Source: Actinomycetospora termitidis (GTDB lineage Bacteria > Actinomycetota > Actinomycetes > Mycobacteriales > Pseudonocardiaceae). Taken from it: a stretch of DNA of 64,000 nt. The notes below the pieces were generated by a model. That model had not been told where the DNA came from. It saw nothing but the letters and a program-made list of their open reading frames with translations, and did no database searches. Below, one piece after another: positions 24,729-33,742 of the stretch; position 1 is the first letter of the stretch, and each line of letters begins with the position of its first letter. The stretch is taken from the NCBI RefSeq assembly GCF_030286555.1, contig NZ_JASVWF010000009.1:218656-282655 (forward strand), written 5' to 3'. Made by a program: the position numbers and the translations under genes.

Positions 24729-26698
24729 GACGCTTCCCCCGTCGCTTCGCTCGCCCCGGCCTCGACCACCGCCAACACCTGCCGGGTCTCCACCTGGTCA
24801 CCCGGGCTGACGTGCAGTTCCGTGACGACGCCGTCCACCGGCGCCGCGACCGTGTGCTCCATCTTCATGGCCTCCAGGACGACGAGGGCGGCCCCCGCGG
24901 CCACGGAGTCACCGCCCGCCGCGAGCACCCGGACGACCGTCCCGGGCATCGGCGCGAGCAACGACCCGGCGTGCGCGACGGCGTTGGGGTCGGCGAAGCG
25001 GGGGACGTCGACGAACCCGCTGGACCCGTCCGGACCGTCGACGAACGTCTTCGCGTCCGCGCGGTGGACGAGATACCGACGACGGACGCCGTCGCGATCC
25101 AGCACGACGAGCTCCGGTGTGGCCGAGACCAGGCGCAGCTCGTGCGCCGCCCCGTCGACGGCCACGTCCAGCCCGGAGCGGCGGAAGGAGTAGGCCACCT
25201 CGAGGGTGCGGTCGCCGACGGCGTAGGCGACCGTCTGCGGCGGTCCGCCGACGTTCCGCCATCCCGACGGCAGGTCGCGCAACACCGTCGCACCGGCGCG
25301 GTGCTCCGCCTGGCGGGCCAGCGCCGCCGCGACCGCGCGGACGCGCTCGCCGTCGTCGGGACCGGGAGTGACGAGCTCGGGGTGCCGGGGCAGGTAGCCG
25401 GTGTCGGTGCCGCCGGCCAGGAACTCGTCGTCGCGCAGGATGCCGACGAGCAGGTCGCGGTTCGTCGTGACGCCGTGGATGCCGGCCCGGGCCAGCGCCC
25501 GGGCGAGGGTCCGCGCGGCCTCGTCCCGCGTGGTGCCGTGGGCGATGACCTTGGCGAGCATCGGGTCGTAGTGCGGGCTGACGACGGAGCCGTCGGTCAC
25601 CCCGGCGTCCACCCGGATTCCGGGCAGCTCCGGGATGTCGAACCGGTGCAGCGTGCCCGTCGCCGGGAGGTACCCGGCGGGCACGTCCTCGGCGTAGAGC
25701 CGGACCTCGATCGCGTGCCCGGCGATCGAGGCACCCGTGACCTCGGGCGGCAGCGCGTGCCCCTCGGCGACCCGCAGCTGCACCGCGACGAGGTCCAGCC
25801 CCGTCACGAGCTCCGTCACCGGGTGCTCCACCTGCAGCCGGGTGTTCACCTCGAGGAAGAAGAAGGCCCCGTCGCGGTCCAGCACGAACTCGACCGTGCC
25901 CGCGCCGGTGTAGCCGATCGCCTTCCCGGCGGCGACGGCGGCCGCGCCGAGCTCCGCGCGCAGCGTCTCGTCGACGGCGGGGGAGGGGCTCTCCTCCACG
26001 ATCTTCTGGTAGCGCCGCTGGATGGAGCACTCGCGCTCGAAGAGGTGCACGACCTCGCCGCGGGAGTCCCCGACGATCTGCACCTCGACGTGCCGCGGGT
26101 CCTCGACGTAGCGCTCCAGGAACACCGTGCCGTCGCCGAACGCGGACGCGGCCTCGCGGCGGGCACCGTCGACCGCGTCGCGCAGCTCCGCGGCGGACCG
26201 CACGATCCGCATCCCGCGCCCACCACCGCCGAAGGCGGCCTTGACCAGCACCGGGAAGTCGAGGTCGGAGGGCAGGGGAGCGCCGTCGGGCAGCGTCGCG
26301 CCCGGCAGGACCGGCACGCCGGCGGCCTCCATGAGCGCCTTCGCCTCGAGCTTCGAGCCCATCGACGCGATCGCCTCGGGCGTCGGCCCGACGAAGGTCA
26401 GGCCGGCCGCCGCGCAGTCGCGGGCGAACCCGGCGTTCTCGGAGAGGAACCCGTAGCCCGGGTGCACCGCGTCGGCGCCGGTGGCGCGGGCGGCCGCGAC
26501 GACGAGGTCGGCGCGCAGGTAGGTGTCGGTCGGCGACGCCCCCGGCAGGCGCACCGCCTCGTCGGCGAGCGCGACGAAGGGCGCGTCGGCGTCCGGGTCG
26601 GAGTACACCGCGACCGTCGCGATGCCCATCGCGTGCGCGGTCCGCATGACGCGAGCGGCGATCTCACCGCGGTTGGCGACGAGGAGCTTGGTGATCAT
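24725..26698 (-). CDS. Acyl-CoA carboxylase biotin carboxylase/carrier subunit
   Basis: 657 residues. N-terminal biotin carboxylase (LLVANRGEIAARVMRTA, ATP-grasp KAAFGGGGRGMRIV, EVNTRLQVEHPVTE), a middle linker, and a C-terminal biotinyl domain with EAMKMEH (Lys about residue 612). With the beta subunit it would carboxylate a branched acyl-CoA; MccA (3-methylcrotonyl) and AtuF (geranyl) are the closest functional models and cannot be told apart by eye. The 75-bp gap before it holds a near-perfect 46-bp palindrome. Confidence 0.92.
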   Translation of the reverse strand: MITKLLVANRGEIAARVMRTAHAMGIATVAVYSDPDADAPFVALADEAVRLPGASPTDTYLRADLVVAAARATGADAVHPGYGFLSENAGFARDCAAAGLTFVGPTPEAIASMGSKLEAKALMEAAGVPVLPGATLPDGAPLPSDLDFPVLVKAAFGGGGRGMRIVRSAAELRDAVDGARREAASAFGDGTVFLERYVEDPRHVEVQIVGDSRGEVVHLFERECSIQRRYQKIVEESPSPAVDETLRAELGAAAVAAGKAIGYTGAGTVEFVLDRDGAFFFLEVNTRLQVEHPVTELVTGLDLVAVQLRVAEGHALPPEVTGASIAGHAIEVRLYAEDVPAGYLPATGTLHRFDIPELPGIRVDAGVTDGSVVSPHYDPMLAKVIAHGTTRDEAARTLARALARAGIHGVTTNRDLLVGILRDDEFLAGGTDTGYLPRHPELVTPGPDDGERVRAVAAALARQAEHRAGATVLRDLPSGWRNVGGPPQTVAYAVGDRTLEVAYSFRRSGLDVAVDGAAHELRLVSATPELVVLDRDGVRRRYLVHRADAKTFVDGPDGSSGFVDVPRFADPNAVAHAGSLLAPMPGTVVRVLAAGGDSVAAGAALVVLEAMKMEHTVAAPVDGVVTELHVSPGDQVETRQVLAVVEAGASEATGEAS

Positions 26699-26713
26699 GA
26701 TGTGCGCTGCGCG

Positions 26714-26759
26714 CAGGTGAGCACTTGTTGTCGCTATAGCGACCAGAAGTACTCACCTG
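26714..26759. promoter_or_regulatory. 46-bp near-perfect palindrome between carboxylase genes
   Basis: Outer arms CAGGTGAG/CTCACCTG and inner core GTCGCTATAGCGAC; 20 of 23 base pairs match and there is no spacer. It fills most of the 75-bp gap between the beta-subunit stop and the alpha-subunit ATG. On RNA it would fold into a very stable hairpin near the alpha-subunit start, where no Shine-Dalgarno is visible; on DNA it could be an operator. The role is unknown. Confidence 0.85.
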
Positions 26760-26773
26760 GCGAAGCCACCTCC

Positions 26774-28372
26774 TCACATCCGGAACGTGCCGAAGCCGCG
26801 GCGGCCGACGACGGGATTGGAGTGCACGGCCGAGAGCGACAGGCCGAGCACGGTGCGGGTGTCGCGGGGGTCGACGATGCCGTCGTCGTAGAGCTTCCCG
26901 CTGATGAAGAAGCTGTGGGACTCGGCCTCGATCTGCGCCTCGATCGCCCGGGTGCGGGCGGCGTCGGCCTCCTCGTCGAACGGCTTGCCCTGCGACTGGG
27001 CGGAGGCCCGCCCGACGATCGACATGACCCCCGCGAGCTGCGCGGCGCCCATGACGGCGAGCTTCGCGCCCGGCCAGGCGAACATCAGGCGCGGGTCGTA
27101 CGCCCGGCCGGACATGCCGTAGTTCCCGGCCCCGAACGACGACGCCATGTTGATCGTCAGGTGCGGCACCCCGCTGTTGGTCACCGCGTTGATCATCTTG
27201 GCGCCGTCCTTGATGATCCCGCCCTGCTCGTAGTCCGTGCCGACCATGTAGCCGGTCGTGTTCTGCAGGAAGATCAACGGCGTGTCGGTCTGGTTCGCGA
27301 GCAGGATGAACTCGCTGGCCTTCTTCGCCTCCTCCGAGAACAGCACGCCCCGGTGGTTCGCGAGGACCCCGACCGGATAGCCGTGGATGCTCGCCCACCC
27401 GGTCACCAGCGAGGTCCCGTAGAGCGGCTTGTACTCGTCGAACTCCGAGCCGTCGACGGTGCGCGCGAGCACCTCGCGCGGGTCGAACGGCACCTTCGGG
27501 TCGGGCGGGAGGATGCCGAGGATCTCCTCCGGGTCGTACCGCGGCGGTGCGACGTCCGTCGACGGCGCCGGCCCCAGCTTGCGCCAGTGGAACCGCGACA
27601 CGATCTCGCGCCCCAGCCGGATCGCGTCGTGTTCGTCGGTGGCGAAGTAGTCCGACAGGCCCGAGACGCGGGAGTGCATCTCCGCGCCGCCGAGCGACTC
27701 GTCGTCGGCGTTCTCCCCGGTCGCCATCTTGACCAAGGGCGGCCCGCCGAGGAACACCTTCGCCGCGCGGTCGACGAGCACCGCGTAGTCGCACATCCCG
27801 GGCACGTACGCGCCGCCGGCTGTGGAGTTGCCGAAGACCAGCGCGATCGTCGGGATCGCCATCGACGACAGCTCGGTCAGCTCGTGGAAGATGCGCCCGG
27901 CCGGGACGAACAGCTCGGCCTGCGTCGGCAGGTCGGCCCCGCCGGACTCGACGAGGTTGATCACCGGGAGCCGGTTCAGCCGCGCGATCTCCAGCGCCCG
28001 CAGCGTTTTGCGCAGCGAGTACGGGTTCATCGCGCCGCCGCGCACCGTCGGGTCGTGCCCGATGATCACGCACTCGACGCCGGAGACCACCCCGATGCCC
28101 GTCAGGATCGACGCGCCGACGGTGAACTCCGTGCCCCACGCCGCGAGCGGGGACAGCTCGAGGAACGGCGAGTCCGGGTCGAGCAGCAGCGCGAGGCGCT
28201 CGCGCACCGGCAGCTTGCCGCGGTCGCGGTGCCGCTGGGTGTACCGCTCGCCGCCGCCCGCGACGGCCAGCTCGAGCTGCTCGTCGAGCTGCGCGATCAC
28301 CTCGAGCTGGTGCTTGCGGTTCGAGACGGCGGTTTCCGACGACGGGTCGAACAGGCTGGTCAGGACGGCCAT
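26774..28372 (-). CDS. Acyl-CoA carboxylase carboxyltransferase (beta) subunit
   Basis: 532 residues, full length for the MccB/AtuC/AccD family. RDRGKLPVRERLALLLD, LVESGGADLPTQAE, GNSTAGGAYVPGM, GGPPLVKMATGE and, in the second half, FLQNTTGYMVG and GAGNYGMSGRAYDP. These are the non-propionyl (methylcrotonyl/geranyl) type motifs. ATG at 28372 lies 13 bases inside the end of the upstream ligase gene. Forms a complex with the biotin subunit encoded next. Confidence 0.92.
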   Translation of the reverse strand: MAVLTSLFDPSSETAVSNRKHQLEVIAQLDEQLELAVAGGGERYTQRHRDRGKLPVRERLALLLDPDSPFLELSPLAAWGTEFTVGASILTGIGVVSGVECVIIGHDPTVRGGAMNPYSLRKTLRALEIARLNRLPVINLVESGGADLPTQAELFVPAGRIFHELTELSSMAIPTIALVFGNSTAGGAYVPGMCDYAVLVDRAAKVFLGGPPLVKMATGENADDESLGGAEMHSRVSGLSDYFATDEHDAIRLGREIVSRFHWRKLGPAPSTDVAPPRYDPEEILGILPPDPKVPFDPREVLARTVDGSEFDEYKPLYGTSLVTGWASIHGYPVGVLANHRGVLFSEEAKKASEFILLANQTDTPLIFLQNTTGYMVGTDYEQGGIIKDGAKMINAVTNSGVPHLTINMASSFGAGNYGMSGRAYDPRLMFAWPGAKLAVMGAAQLAGVMSIVGRASAQSQGKPFDEEADAARTRAIEAQIEAESHSFFISGKLYDDGIVDPRDTRTVLGLSLSAVHSNPVVGRRGFGTFRM

Positions 28373-29961
28373 GCCGAGCGTCCTCCGTAGTGGTCGGCGT
28401 GCGTGTCCCGGACGACGTTCTTCTGGATCTTGCCGGTGGAGGTCCGAGGCAACTCGTCGGCGACGATCACGGCCTTCGGCACCTTGTAGCCGTCGAGCCG
28501 GTCCTTGAGGGCGGCCGTCAGTTTCTCCGCGTCGATCGTCGCGCCGGGCTTCGGCACGACGACGGCCGTGATCGCCTCGCTCCACCGCTGGTGCGGCAGC
28601 CCGACCACGACCACCTCCGCGACGTCCGGCTCGGCGTCGTACACCGCCCGCTCCACCTCGAGCGACGCGACGTTCTCGCCGCCGGTCTTGATGACGTCCT
28701 TGGTGCGGTCGGCGAACCACAGCACCCCGTCGTCACCGAACCGCCCGACGTCGCCCGAGTGGAACCAGCCGTGCGCGAACGCGGTGGTGGTCGCGGCCTC
28801 GTCGTACAGGTACTCCTGCATCGTCGAGGGCCCGCGGTAGACGATCTCGCCCTGCTCACCGGGCCCCAGGAGCTCGCCGTCGGGACCCATGATCCCGACG
28901 TGGACGCCGGTCAGCGGCGTCCCGACCGACCCGACGTGCGTGAGCTGGTGCTCCGGCCGGAAGAGCGTCGTGATCGGCGACATCTCCGTCTGGCCGAACA
29001 GCAGCGCGAAGTCACACCGGTAGCCGTCCAGGCACGCCTTGATCTGCGCCTCGGGCATCGGCGCCATGGCGTAGACGGCACGCTTCAACGACGACAGGTC
29101 GCGGTCGGCGAAGCTCGGATGGTCCAGGGCCGCGCGGTACATCATGGGCAGCCCGAAGACCTGGGTGATGCGCTCGCGTTCGATGGTGTCCAGGAACCGG
29201 GCCGGGTCGAAGCCGCGGTGCACGTGGATCGTCGCGCCCACCACCACGGCGGGCGTGCAGAACGCGTTGAGCTGCGCGGTGTGGAACATCGGCATCATCG
29301 CGATGAACCGGTCGTCGGCGCTCCAGCCGGAGTCCAGCGCGGCCGACATCGACTCGAGGTGGATCGCGAGGTGCGTCCCGACGACGCCCTTCGGGAACGA
29401 CGTGGTCCCCGACGTGTAGAGGTACGAGAGCGCCGCCCGGTCGTCGATCCCGACCTCGACGGGGGAGTCGTCGCCCGCCTCGAGATCTGTCAGCAGTGCG
29501 GCCATGCTGACGCTGGACGGCACAGAATCCGCATCGTCGGTCCCCGGCGCCACGAACACCTCGGCGACGGACGGGACCTTCCCGACGGCGGCCGTGATCG
29601 GTTCGAGCAGCTGCGACTCCACGACGATGCCGCGGGCCTGCGAGTGCCCCAGCACGTACGCGACCTCGTCCGGGCGCCAGCCCAGGTTGATCGGGACGCA
29701 CACGACACCGGCCTTCGCGCAGGCGTAGTAGACCGCGAGGAACTCGGCCGAGTTGCCGGACGCGAGGGCGAGCGCGTCGCCGACGGCGTAGCCGCGGTCC
29801 ACCAACCCGTGCGCGAGCCGGTTCACCCACGCGTCGAACTGCGCGTAGGTGAAGGAGCGCTCACCGTCCACGACGGCGAGCTGGGCGGGCCTGGCGGCCG
29901 CGCTCCGGGTCAGGGCGTCGCCGACGTTGACCCGCTGGACGAGGTTGCGCTGCAGGTCCAT
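28360..29961 (-). CDS. Long/medium-chain acyl-CoA ligase
   Basis: 533 residues. YLYTSGTTSFPKGVVGTH (A3), LFGQTEMSP (A5), GWFHSGDVG (A7), DRTKDVIKTGGENVASLEVE (A8) and RTSTGKIQKN (A10). The likely first step of the pathway: CoA activation of the acid. ATG shares one base with the TGA of the acyl-CoA dehydrogenase (TGATG), and its own end overlaps the carboxyltransferase start by 13 bases. Functional counterpart of AtuH in the terpene pathway. Confidence 0.9.
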   Translation of the reverse strand: MDLQRNLVQRVNVGDALTRSAAARPAQLAVVDGERSFTYAQFDAWVNRLAHGLVDRGYAVGDALALASGNSAEFLAVYYACAKAGVVCVPINLGWRPDEVAYVLGHSQARGIVVESQLLEPITAAVGKVPSVAEVFVAPGTDDADSVPSSVSMAALLTDLEAGDDSPVEVGIDDRAALSYLYTSGTTSFPKGVVGTHLAIHLESMSAALDSGWSADDRFIAMMPMFHTAQLNAFCTPAVVVGATIHVHRGFDPARFLDTIERERITQVFGLPMMYRAALDHPSFADRDLSSLKRAVYAMAPMPEAQIKACLDGYRCDFALLFGQTEMSPITTLFRPEHQLTHVGSVGTPLTGVHVGIMGPDGELLGPGEQGEIVYRGPSTMQEYLYDEAATTTAFAHGWFHSGDVGRFGDDGVLWFADRTKDVIKTGGENVASLEVERAVYDAEPDVAEVVVVGLPHQRWSEAITAVVVPKPGATIDAEKLTAALKDRLDGYKVPKAVIVADELPRTSTGKIQKNVVRDTHADHYGGRSAWPS

Positions 29962-31112
29962 CAGTACGACCTCGGCAGTCCGAGGCTGTGCTGCGCCACG
30001 TAGTTGAGGACCATCTCCCGGTTCACCGGCGCGATCCGCAGCAGGCGGGCGAGGCCCCAGTAGGGGAGGAACCCGAACTCCTGGGAGACGCCGTTGCCGC
30101 CGTGGGTCTGCATCGCGGCGTCGCACGCGGCGATCGCGGCCTCTGCAGCGGCGTACTTCGCCATGTTCGACGCCTCGCCGGCCGGCAGCCCGCGGTCGTG
30201 CAACCAGGCGGCCTTCTGCGTCATCAGCGCGGCCAGCTCGGTCTCGATCTTGGCCTTCGCCAGCGGGTGCGCGACGCCCTGGTGGGCGCCGATCGGGCGG
30301 TCCCAGACCTGGCGGTCGTTCGCGTAGCGGGCCGCCTTCGAGAGCGCGTACCGGGCGATCCCGACGCACAGCGCGGCGCCCGTGATCCGCTCCGGGTTGA
30401 GGCCGTGGAAGACCTGCCGGAAGCCCTGTCCCTCGTCCCCGACCAGCGCGGACGTCGGCACGCGGACGTCGTCGAACCGGAGGGTGAACTGCTTCTCGGG
30501 CAGCAGGACGTCGACGGGGAGCGGCACCTTCTGTAGTCCCGGCGCGTCGGTGGGCACGAGGAACAGCGAGAGCTGGGCGCGGCCGGCGTCGTCGCGACCC
30601 GTCCGCGCGACGAGCAGCAGCGCCTCGGCGTCGTCGACCCCGGAGATGTAGTACTTCTCGCCGCTGATCACCCATTCGTCGCCCTCGCGGCGGGCGTGCG
30701 TCGCGAGCTGGTGGGTGTTGGAGCCGGCGCCGGGCTCGGTGATGGCGAAGACGACCTTCTCGCGGCCGCTCGCGAGGCCGGGCAGCCACTCCTTGCGCTG
30801 CTCCTCGGTGCCGTACTCGGCAATGACGGCGGCCGAGATCGCGTGCGTCACGAGCAGGAGCAGGATCGGGGCGCCCTGTGCGGCGGTCTCCTCGCACACC
30901 AACGACAGCTCGACGAGCCCGCCGCCGCCCCCGCCGTAGGCCTCCGGCACGGACACCCCGACGTACCCGGCGTCGCCGAGCGCGTGCCACAGCTCGGTGC
31001 ACTCGACCCCGCGGCGGGCGTGGTCGACGTAGTAGTCGCCGCCGAACGGGGCCGACGCCTTCGCGACGGCGGCCCGCAGGTCGCGGTGCTCGTCGGTCTC
31101 CACGAAGTCCAC
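29961..31112 (-). CDS. Acyl-CoA dehydrogenase
   Basis: 383 residues with the three-part ACAD fold: N-terminal helical part, FAITEPGAGSNTH (FAD/substrate loop), WVISGEKYYISG, and a C-terminal helical domain with MQTHGGNGVSQEFG. The final motif reads LLRIAPVNREMVLNY, where many ACADs have EGTxE. First gene of the operon; GTG start with GAGGAG about six bases upstream. Would introduce the double bond before carboxylation, as AtuD (citronellyl-CoA dehydrogenase) does. Confidence 0.9.
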   Translation of the reverse strand: MDFVETDEHRDLRAAVAKASAPFGGDYYVDHARRGVECTELWHALGDAGYVGVSVPEAYGGGGGGLVELSLVCEETAAQGAPILLLLVTHAISAAVIAEYGTEEQRKEWLPGLASGREKVVFAITEPGAGSNTHQLATHARREGDEWVISGEKYYISGVDDAEALLLVARTGRDDAGRAQLSLFLVPTDAPGLQKVPLPVDVLLPEKQFTLRFDDVRVPTSALVGDEGQGFRQVFHGLNPERITGAALCVGIARYALSKAARYANDRQVWDRPIGAHQGVAHPLAKAKIETELAALMTQKAAWLHDRGLPAGEASNMAKYAAAEAAIAACDAAMQTHGGNGVSQEFGFLPYWGLARLLRIAPVNREMVLNYVAQHSLGLPRSY

Positions 31113-31121
31113 GCCGACTCC

Positions 31122-31157
31122 TCACTTGTGACTCGCCGTTCACTCGTGGCGTACCGT
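31122..31157. promoter_or_regulatory. Two tandem 18-bp direct repeats, candidate TetR sites
   Basis: TCACTTGTGACTCGCCGT is followed immediately by TCACTCGTGGCGTACCGT (13 of 18 identical). They occupy the 80-bp space between the acyl-CoA dehydrogenase start and the divergent TetR gene, the natural place for an operator controlling both. The word CACTTGT also occurs inside the 46-bp palindrome at 26714-26759. Confidence 0.5.
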
Positions 31158-31192
31158 AGCGTCCGCGACGACGGGTGAGAAGAGGGATGGCG

Positions 31193-31879
31193 ATGGCGGA
31201 ACCTGCGGACGCGCCGGTGGTGCTGGCGGAGGTCGGGACGGTCGGAGACGCCGACCGCGTCGCCGATGCCACCGACGTCGCCGACGCGACCCGGCCCCGC
31301 CGTCGTCGGGACCCCGCCCGCAAGGACCGCATCCTCGCCGCGGCCGCGGAGCTGGTCGCGAAGCACGGCTACCACGCCGTCGGCATGGCGGACATCGGCG
31401 CGGCCGCCGGCATCGTCGGGTCCGGCATCTACCGGCACTTCGACTCCAAGGCCGCGCTGCTCTCCGCCCTGCTGGAGCAGCTCATGGACGAGATGCAGCG
31501 CACGGCGGCCGCCGTGGTGGCCGCGGCCGCGGACGACCGGGACGCGCTCGAGGGCCTCGTCGCGAACCACGTGCGCTTCGCGATCGAGGACCGCCGCCTG
31601 TTGCAGGTGTACTACCGCGAGGCCCACCACCTCCCCGAGGACGACCTCCGCCGGCTGCGCCGCGCCCAGCGGCACTACGTCGAGGAGTGGGTCATCGCCC
31701 TGGCGCCGCTGCGTCGGGAGCTCTCGGACGCGGAGCTGCGGGTCGTGGTCCACGCGGCCCTCGGCACGACGCAGGCCGTGCTGTTCCACCACAGCGGCCT
31801 GCCGGCCGACCGGCTCGCGGAGATGCTGGAGGGGATGGCGCGGAGCGTGCTGGACGTCGACGACTCGTCGTCACGCTGA
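31193..31879 (+). CDS. TetR-family regulator of the catabolic operon
   Basis: 228 residues. A 35-residue variable N-terminus precedes the HTH (ILAAAAELVAKHGYHAVGMADIGAAAGIVGSGIYRHFDSK). The ligand domain is of the type often linked to acyl-CoA metabolism. ATG at 31193 sits six bases after AGAGGG; ATG at 31187 and GTG at 31175 are less well placed. Divergent from the eight-gene operon, which it probably represses until an acyl-CoA intermediate binds (inference). Confidence 0.85.
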   Translation: MAEPADAPVVLAEVGTVGDADRVADATDVADATRPRRRRDPARKDRILAAAAELVAKHGYHAVGMADIGAAAGIVGSGIYRHFDSKAALLSALLEQLMDEMQRTAAAVVAAAADDRDALEGLVANHVRFAIEDRRLLQVYYREAHHLPEDDLRRLRRAQRHYVEEWVIALAPLRRELSDAELRVVVHAALGTTQAVLFHHSGLPADRLAEMLEGMARSVLDVDDSSSR

Positions 31880-31904
31880 GCGACCTCGACTCCGCGGACA
31901 TGCT

Positions 31905-31935
31905 GGAGAACCGATTCCACCGGACTCGGTTCTCC
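31905..31935. terminator. 31-nt hairpin after the TetR gene, TTCC-ACC-GGA type
   Basis: GGAGAACCGA and TCGGTTCTCC are perfect 10-bp arms; adding the inner TCC/GGA gives 14 positions with one mismatch around the 3-base loop ACC. It lies 26 bases after the TetR stop. There is no U-tract. Its core is the same as in the hairpins of the long intergenic repeats. Confidence 0.6.
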
Positions 31936-32075
31936 GGCACGTCCCCGCAGAAGCCGTCACCGCCGCGACGACTCCAGACGCGGCCATGATGTGAATGACG
32001 GATAACTCGGGGCTTGCGCTCGAGCCGTCCGCCTGGGAATGCTGCACGTCACACCCGGCGTGCAGGGAGGCTCGC

Positions 32076-33740
32076 GTGGACCTGGGCACCACGACGTTCG
32101 ACGTCACGACCCTCCGCGGCCGCCGCGCTGTCCACCGGTGGGAACGCACGTCGATCGGCGACGTCTTCGAGCGGCTGACCTGGAGCTACCCCGACCAGGT
32201 CGCGATCGCCGGCCGGCCGGGCGCCTACGCCGACGAGCGCTTCGCGTCGCTGACCTACCGGGAGGCCGACCGGACGGCGAACCGCGTGGCGAACGCCCTG
32301 ATCGCGCGCGGTCTCGAGCCGGGCGCCCGGGTGCTGATGTTCTGCGAGAACTCGGTCGAGGCCTACGTCGCGAAGATCGGGATCGCGAAGGCCGGCCTGG
32401 TCGCGATGCCGCTCAACCCGAACCTCGCACCGGACGTCGTCGAGCACCTGATCGCCCACGCCGAGCCCGGGTTCGCGATCGTCGACGCCGAGACCCATCC
32501 GCGCGCCGCGACGGCGTTCGTGAACGCCGGCCTCGCCGTCGGGGTGACGATCGCGATCGGGGGCGAGCCGGTCGAGGGCAGCCTCTCCTTCACCGCGTTC
32601 GTCGACGCCGCGTCCGACGACGAGCCCGACGTCGAGATTCACGGCGACGACATCTGGGAGATGCTCTTCACCTCCGGGACGACCGCCATGCCCAAGGGCG
32701 TGATGATCTCCCACGCGGCGAGCCAGGCCGCCGCGCTGAACTTCGCCCTGTCGCTCACCCGCGGCACCGGTCTGGAGAACGAGGTCCGCGTCGGCACCTT
32801 CCTGCCGATGATCTACCACGTCGGCGAGCTGATCTTCGCGCTCGCGTCGTTCCACGCCGGCGGCACGCTGGTCCTGGGTCGCCGTCCGGTCCCGGCCGAC
32901 GTCGCGGCGGCCGTCGCCGAGGAGCGGATCACCGCACTCTGGGCCGGGTCGCCGCAGTTCGTCACGGCGCTGACCAAGGAGTTCGAGGGTCTCGACGTCT
33001 CCTGCCTCGACGTCCTGGTCTACGGCTGGGGTGCGCTGCCGCCCGAGACCTACGACCGCCTCCAGCAGCAGGCCGGGGAGATCGTCGTCCTCGGGATCTT
33101 CGGCCAGACCGAGGCGATCGCGTGCCACCGGTTCTGGCCGCGCCGCTGGCCCGAGACCTACGCGGCCACGGCCCCCGTCGTGAACTACGTCGGTCTGCCG
33201 AGTCCGCTGCTCGCCTCGGACGTGTTCGACGACGACGGGGTCTCGCTGCGCGACCGTCCCGGGGTGCCCGGTGAGGTCGTCTACCGGACCCCGACCGTCA
33301 CCGCCGGCTACTACCGGAACGAGGAGGCCACCCGGGAGGCGTTCCGCACCGGGTGGTTCCACTCCGGTGACAGCGCTGCCTACGACGACGACGGGCTGCG
33401 CGTCATGGTCGACCGCATCAAGGACATCGTGAAGTCCGGCGGGGAGAACGTGTCGAGCCTGCGCGTGGAGTCGGCGCTCTACGAGCACCCGGCGGTCGCC
33501 CGTGCGGCCGTGATCGGGCTGCCGCACGAGCGGTGGGGCGAGGCCGTGACGGCGGTGGTCGTGCCGTCGTCGGAGGTGGGCGCGGAGGAGTTGATCGCGC
33601 ACTGCCGCGCCCGTCTCGGCGGCTACGAGACACCGAAGGCGATCGTGTTCGCGGACGCGCTGCCGGAGACGGTCGGCGGGAAGATCCTCAAGTACAAGCT
33701 GCGCGCGGCGCACGCCGACCTGTTCACGGTGACGACGTAG
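32076..33740 (+). CDS. AMP-dependent acyl-CoA synthetase
   Basis: 554 residues from the GTG at 32076, which has GGGAGG five bases upstream; the ATG at 31995 would add 27 residues and is less likely. Signatures: MLFTSGTTAMPKGVMISH, FGQTEAIA, GWFHSGDSA, DRIKDIVKSGGENVSSLRVE and a C-terminal lysine in VGGKILKYK. Activates an unknown fatty or aromatic acid. Followed by an LLM-class oxidoreductase two bases after its stop, so the two are co-transcribed. Confidence 0.88.
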   Translation: MDLGTTTFDVTTLRGRRAVHRWERTSIGDVFERLTWSYPDQVAIAGRPGAYADERFASLTYREADRTANRVANALIARGLEPGARVLMFCENSVEAYVAKIGIAKAGLVAMPLNPNLAPDVVEHLIAHAEPGFAIVDAETHPRAATAFVNAGLAVGVTIAIGGEPVEGSLSFTAFVDAASDDEPDVEIHGDDIWEMLFTSGTTAMPKGVMISHAASQAAALNFALSLTRGTGLENEVRVGTFLPMIYHVGELIFALASFHAGGTLVLGRRPVPADVAAAVAEERITALWAGSPQFVTALTKEFEGLDVSCLDVLVYGWGALPPETYDRLQQQAGEIVVLGIFGQTEAIACHRFWPRRWPETYAATAPVVNYVGLPSPLLASDVFDDDGVSLRDRPGVPGEVVYRTPTVTAGYYRNEEATREAFRTGWFHSGDSAAYDDDGLRVMVDRIKDIVKSGGENVSSLRVESALYEHPAVARAAVIGLPHERWGEAVTAVVVPSSEVGAEELIAHCRARLGGYETPKAIVFADALPETVGGKILKYKLRAAHADLFTVTT

Positions 33741-33742
33741 GG

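Noticed and set aside
24812..28390. 1192-codon open frame on the plus strand
   Set aside because: It runs antisense to the carboxylase genes and is rich in Arg, Gly, Asp and His with no motif; a by-product of third-position GC.
31995..32075. ATG at 31995 as the acyl-CoA synthetase start
   Set aside because: The GTG at 32076 has GGGAGG at ideal spacing, and the extra residues are not family-like.
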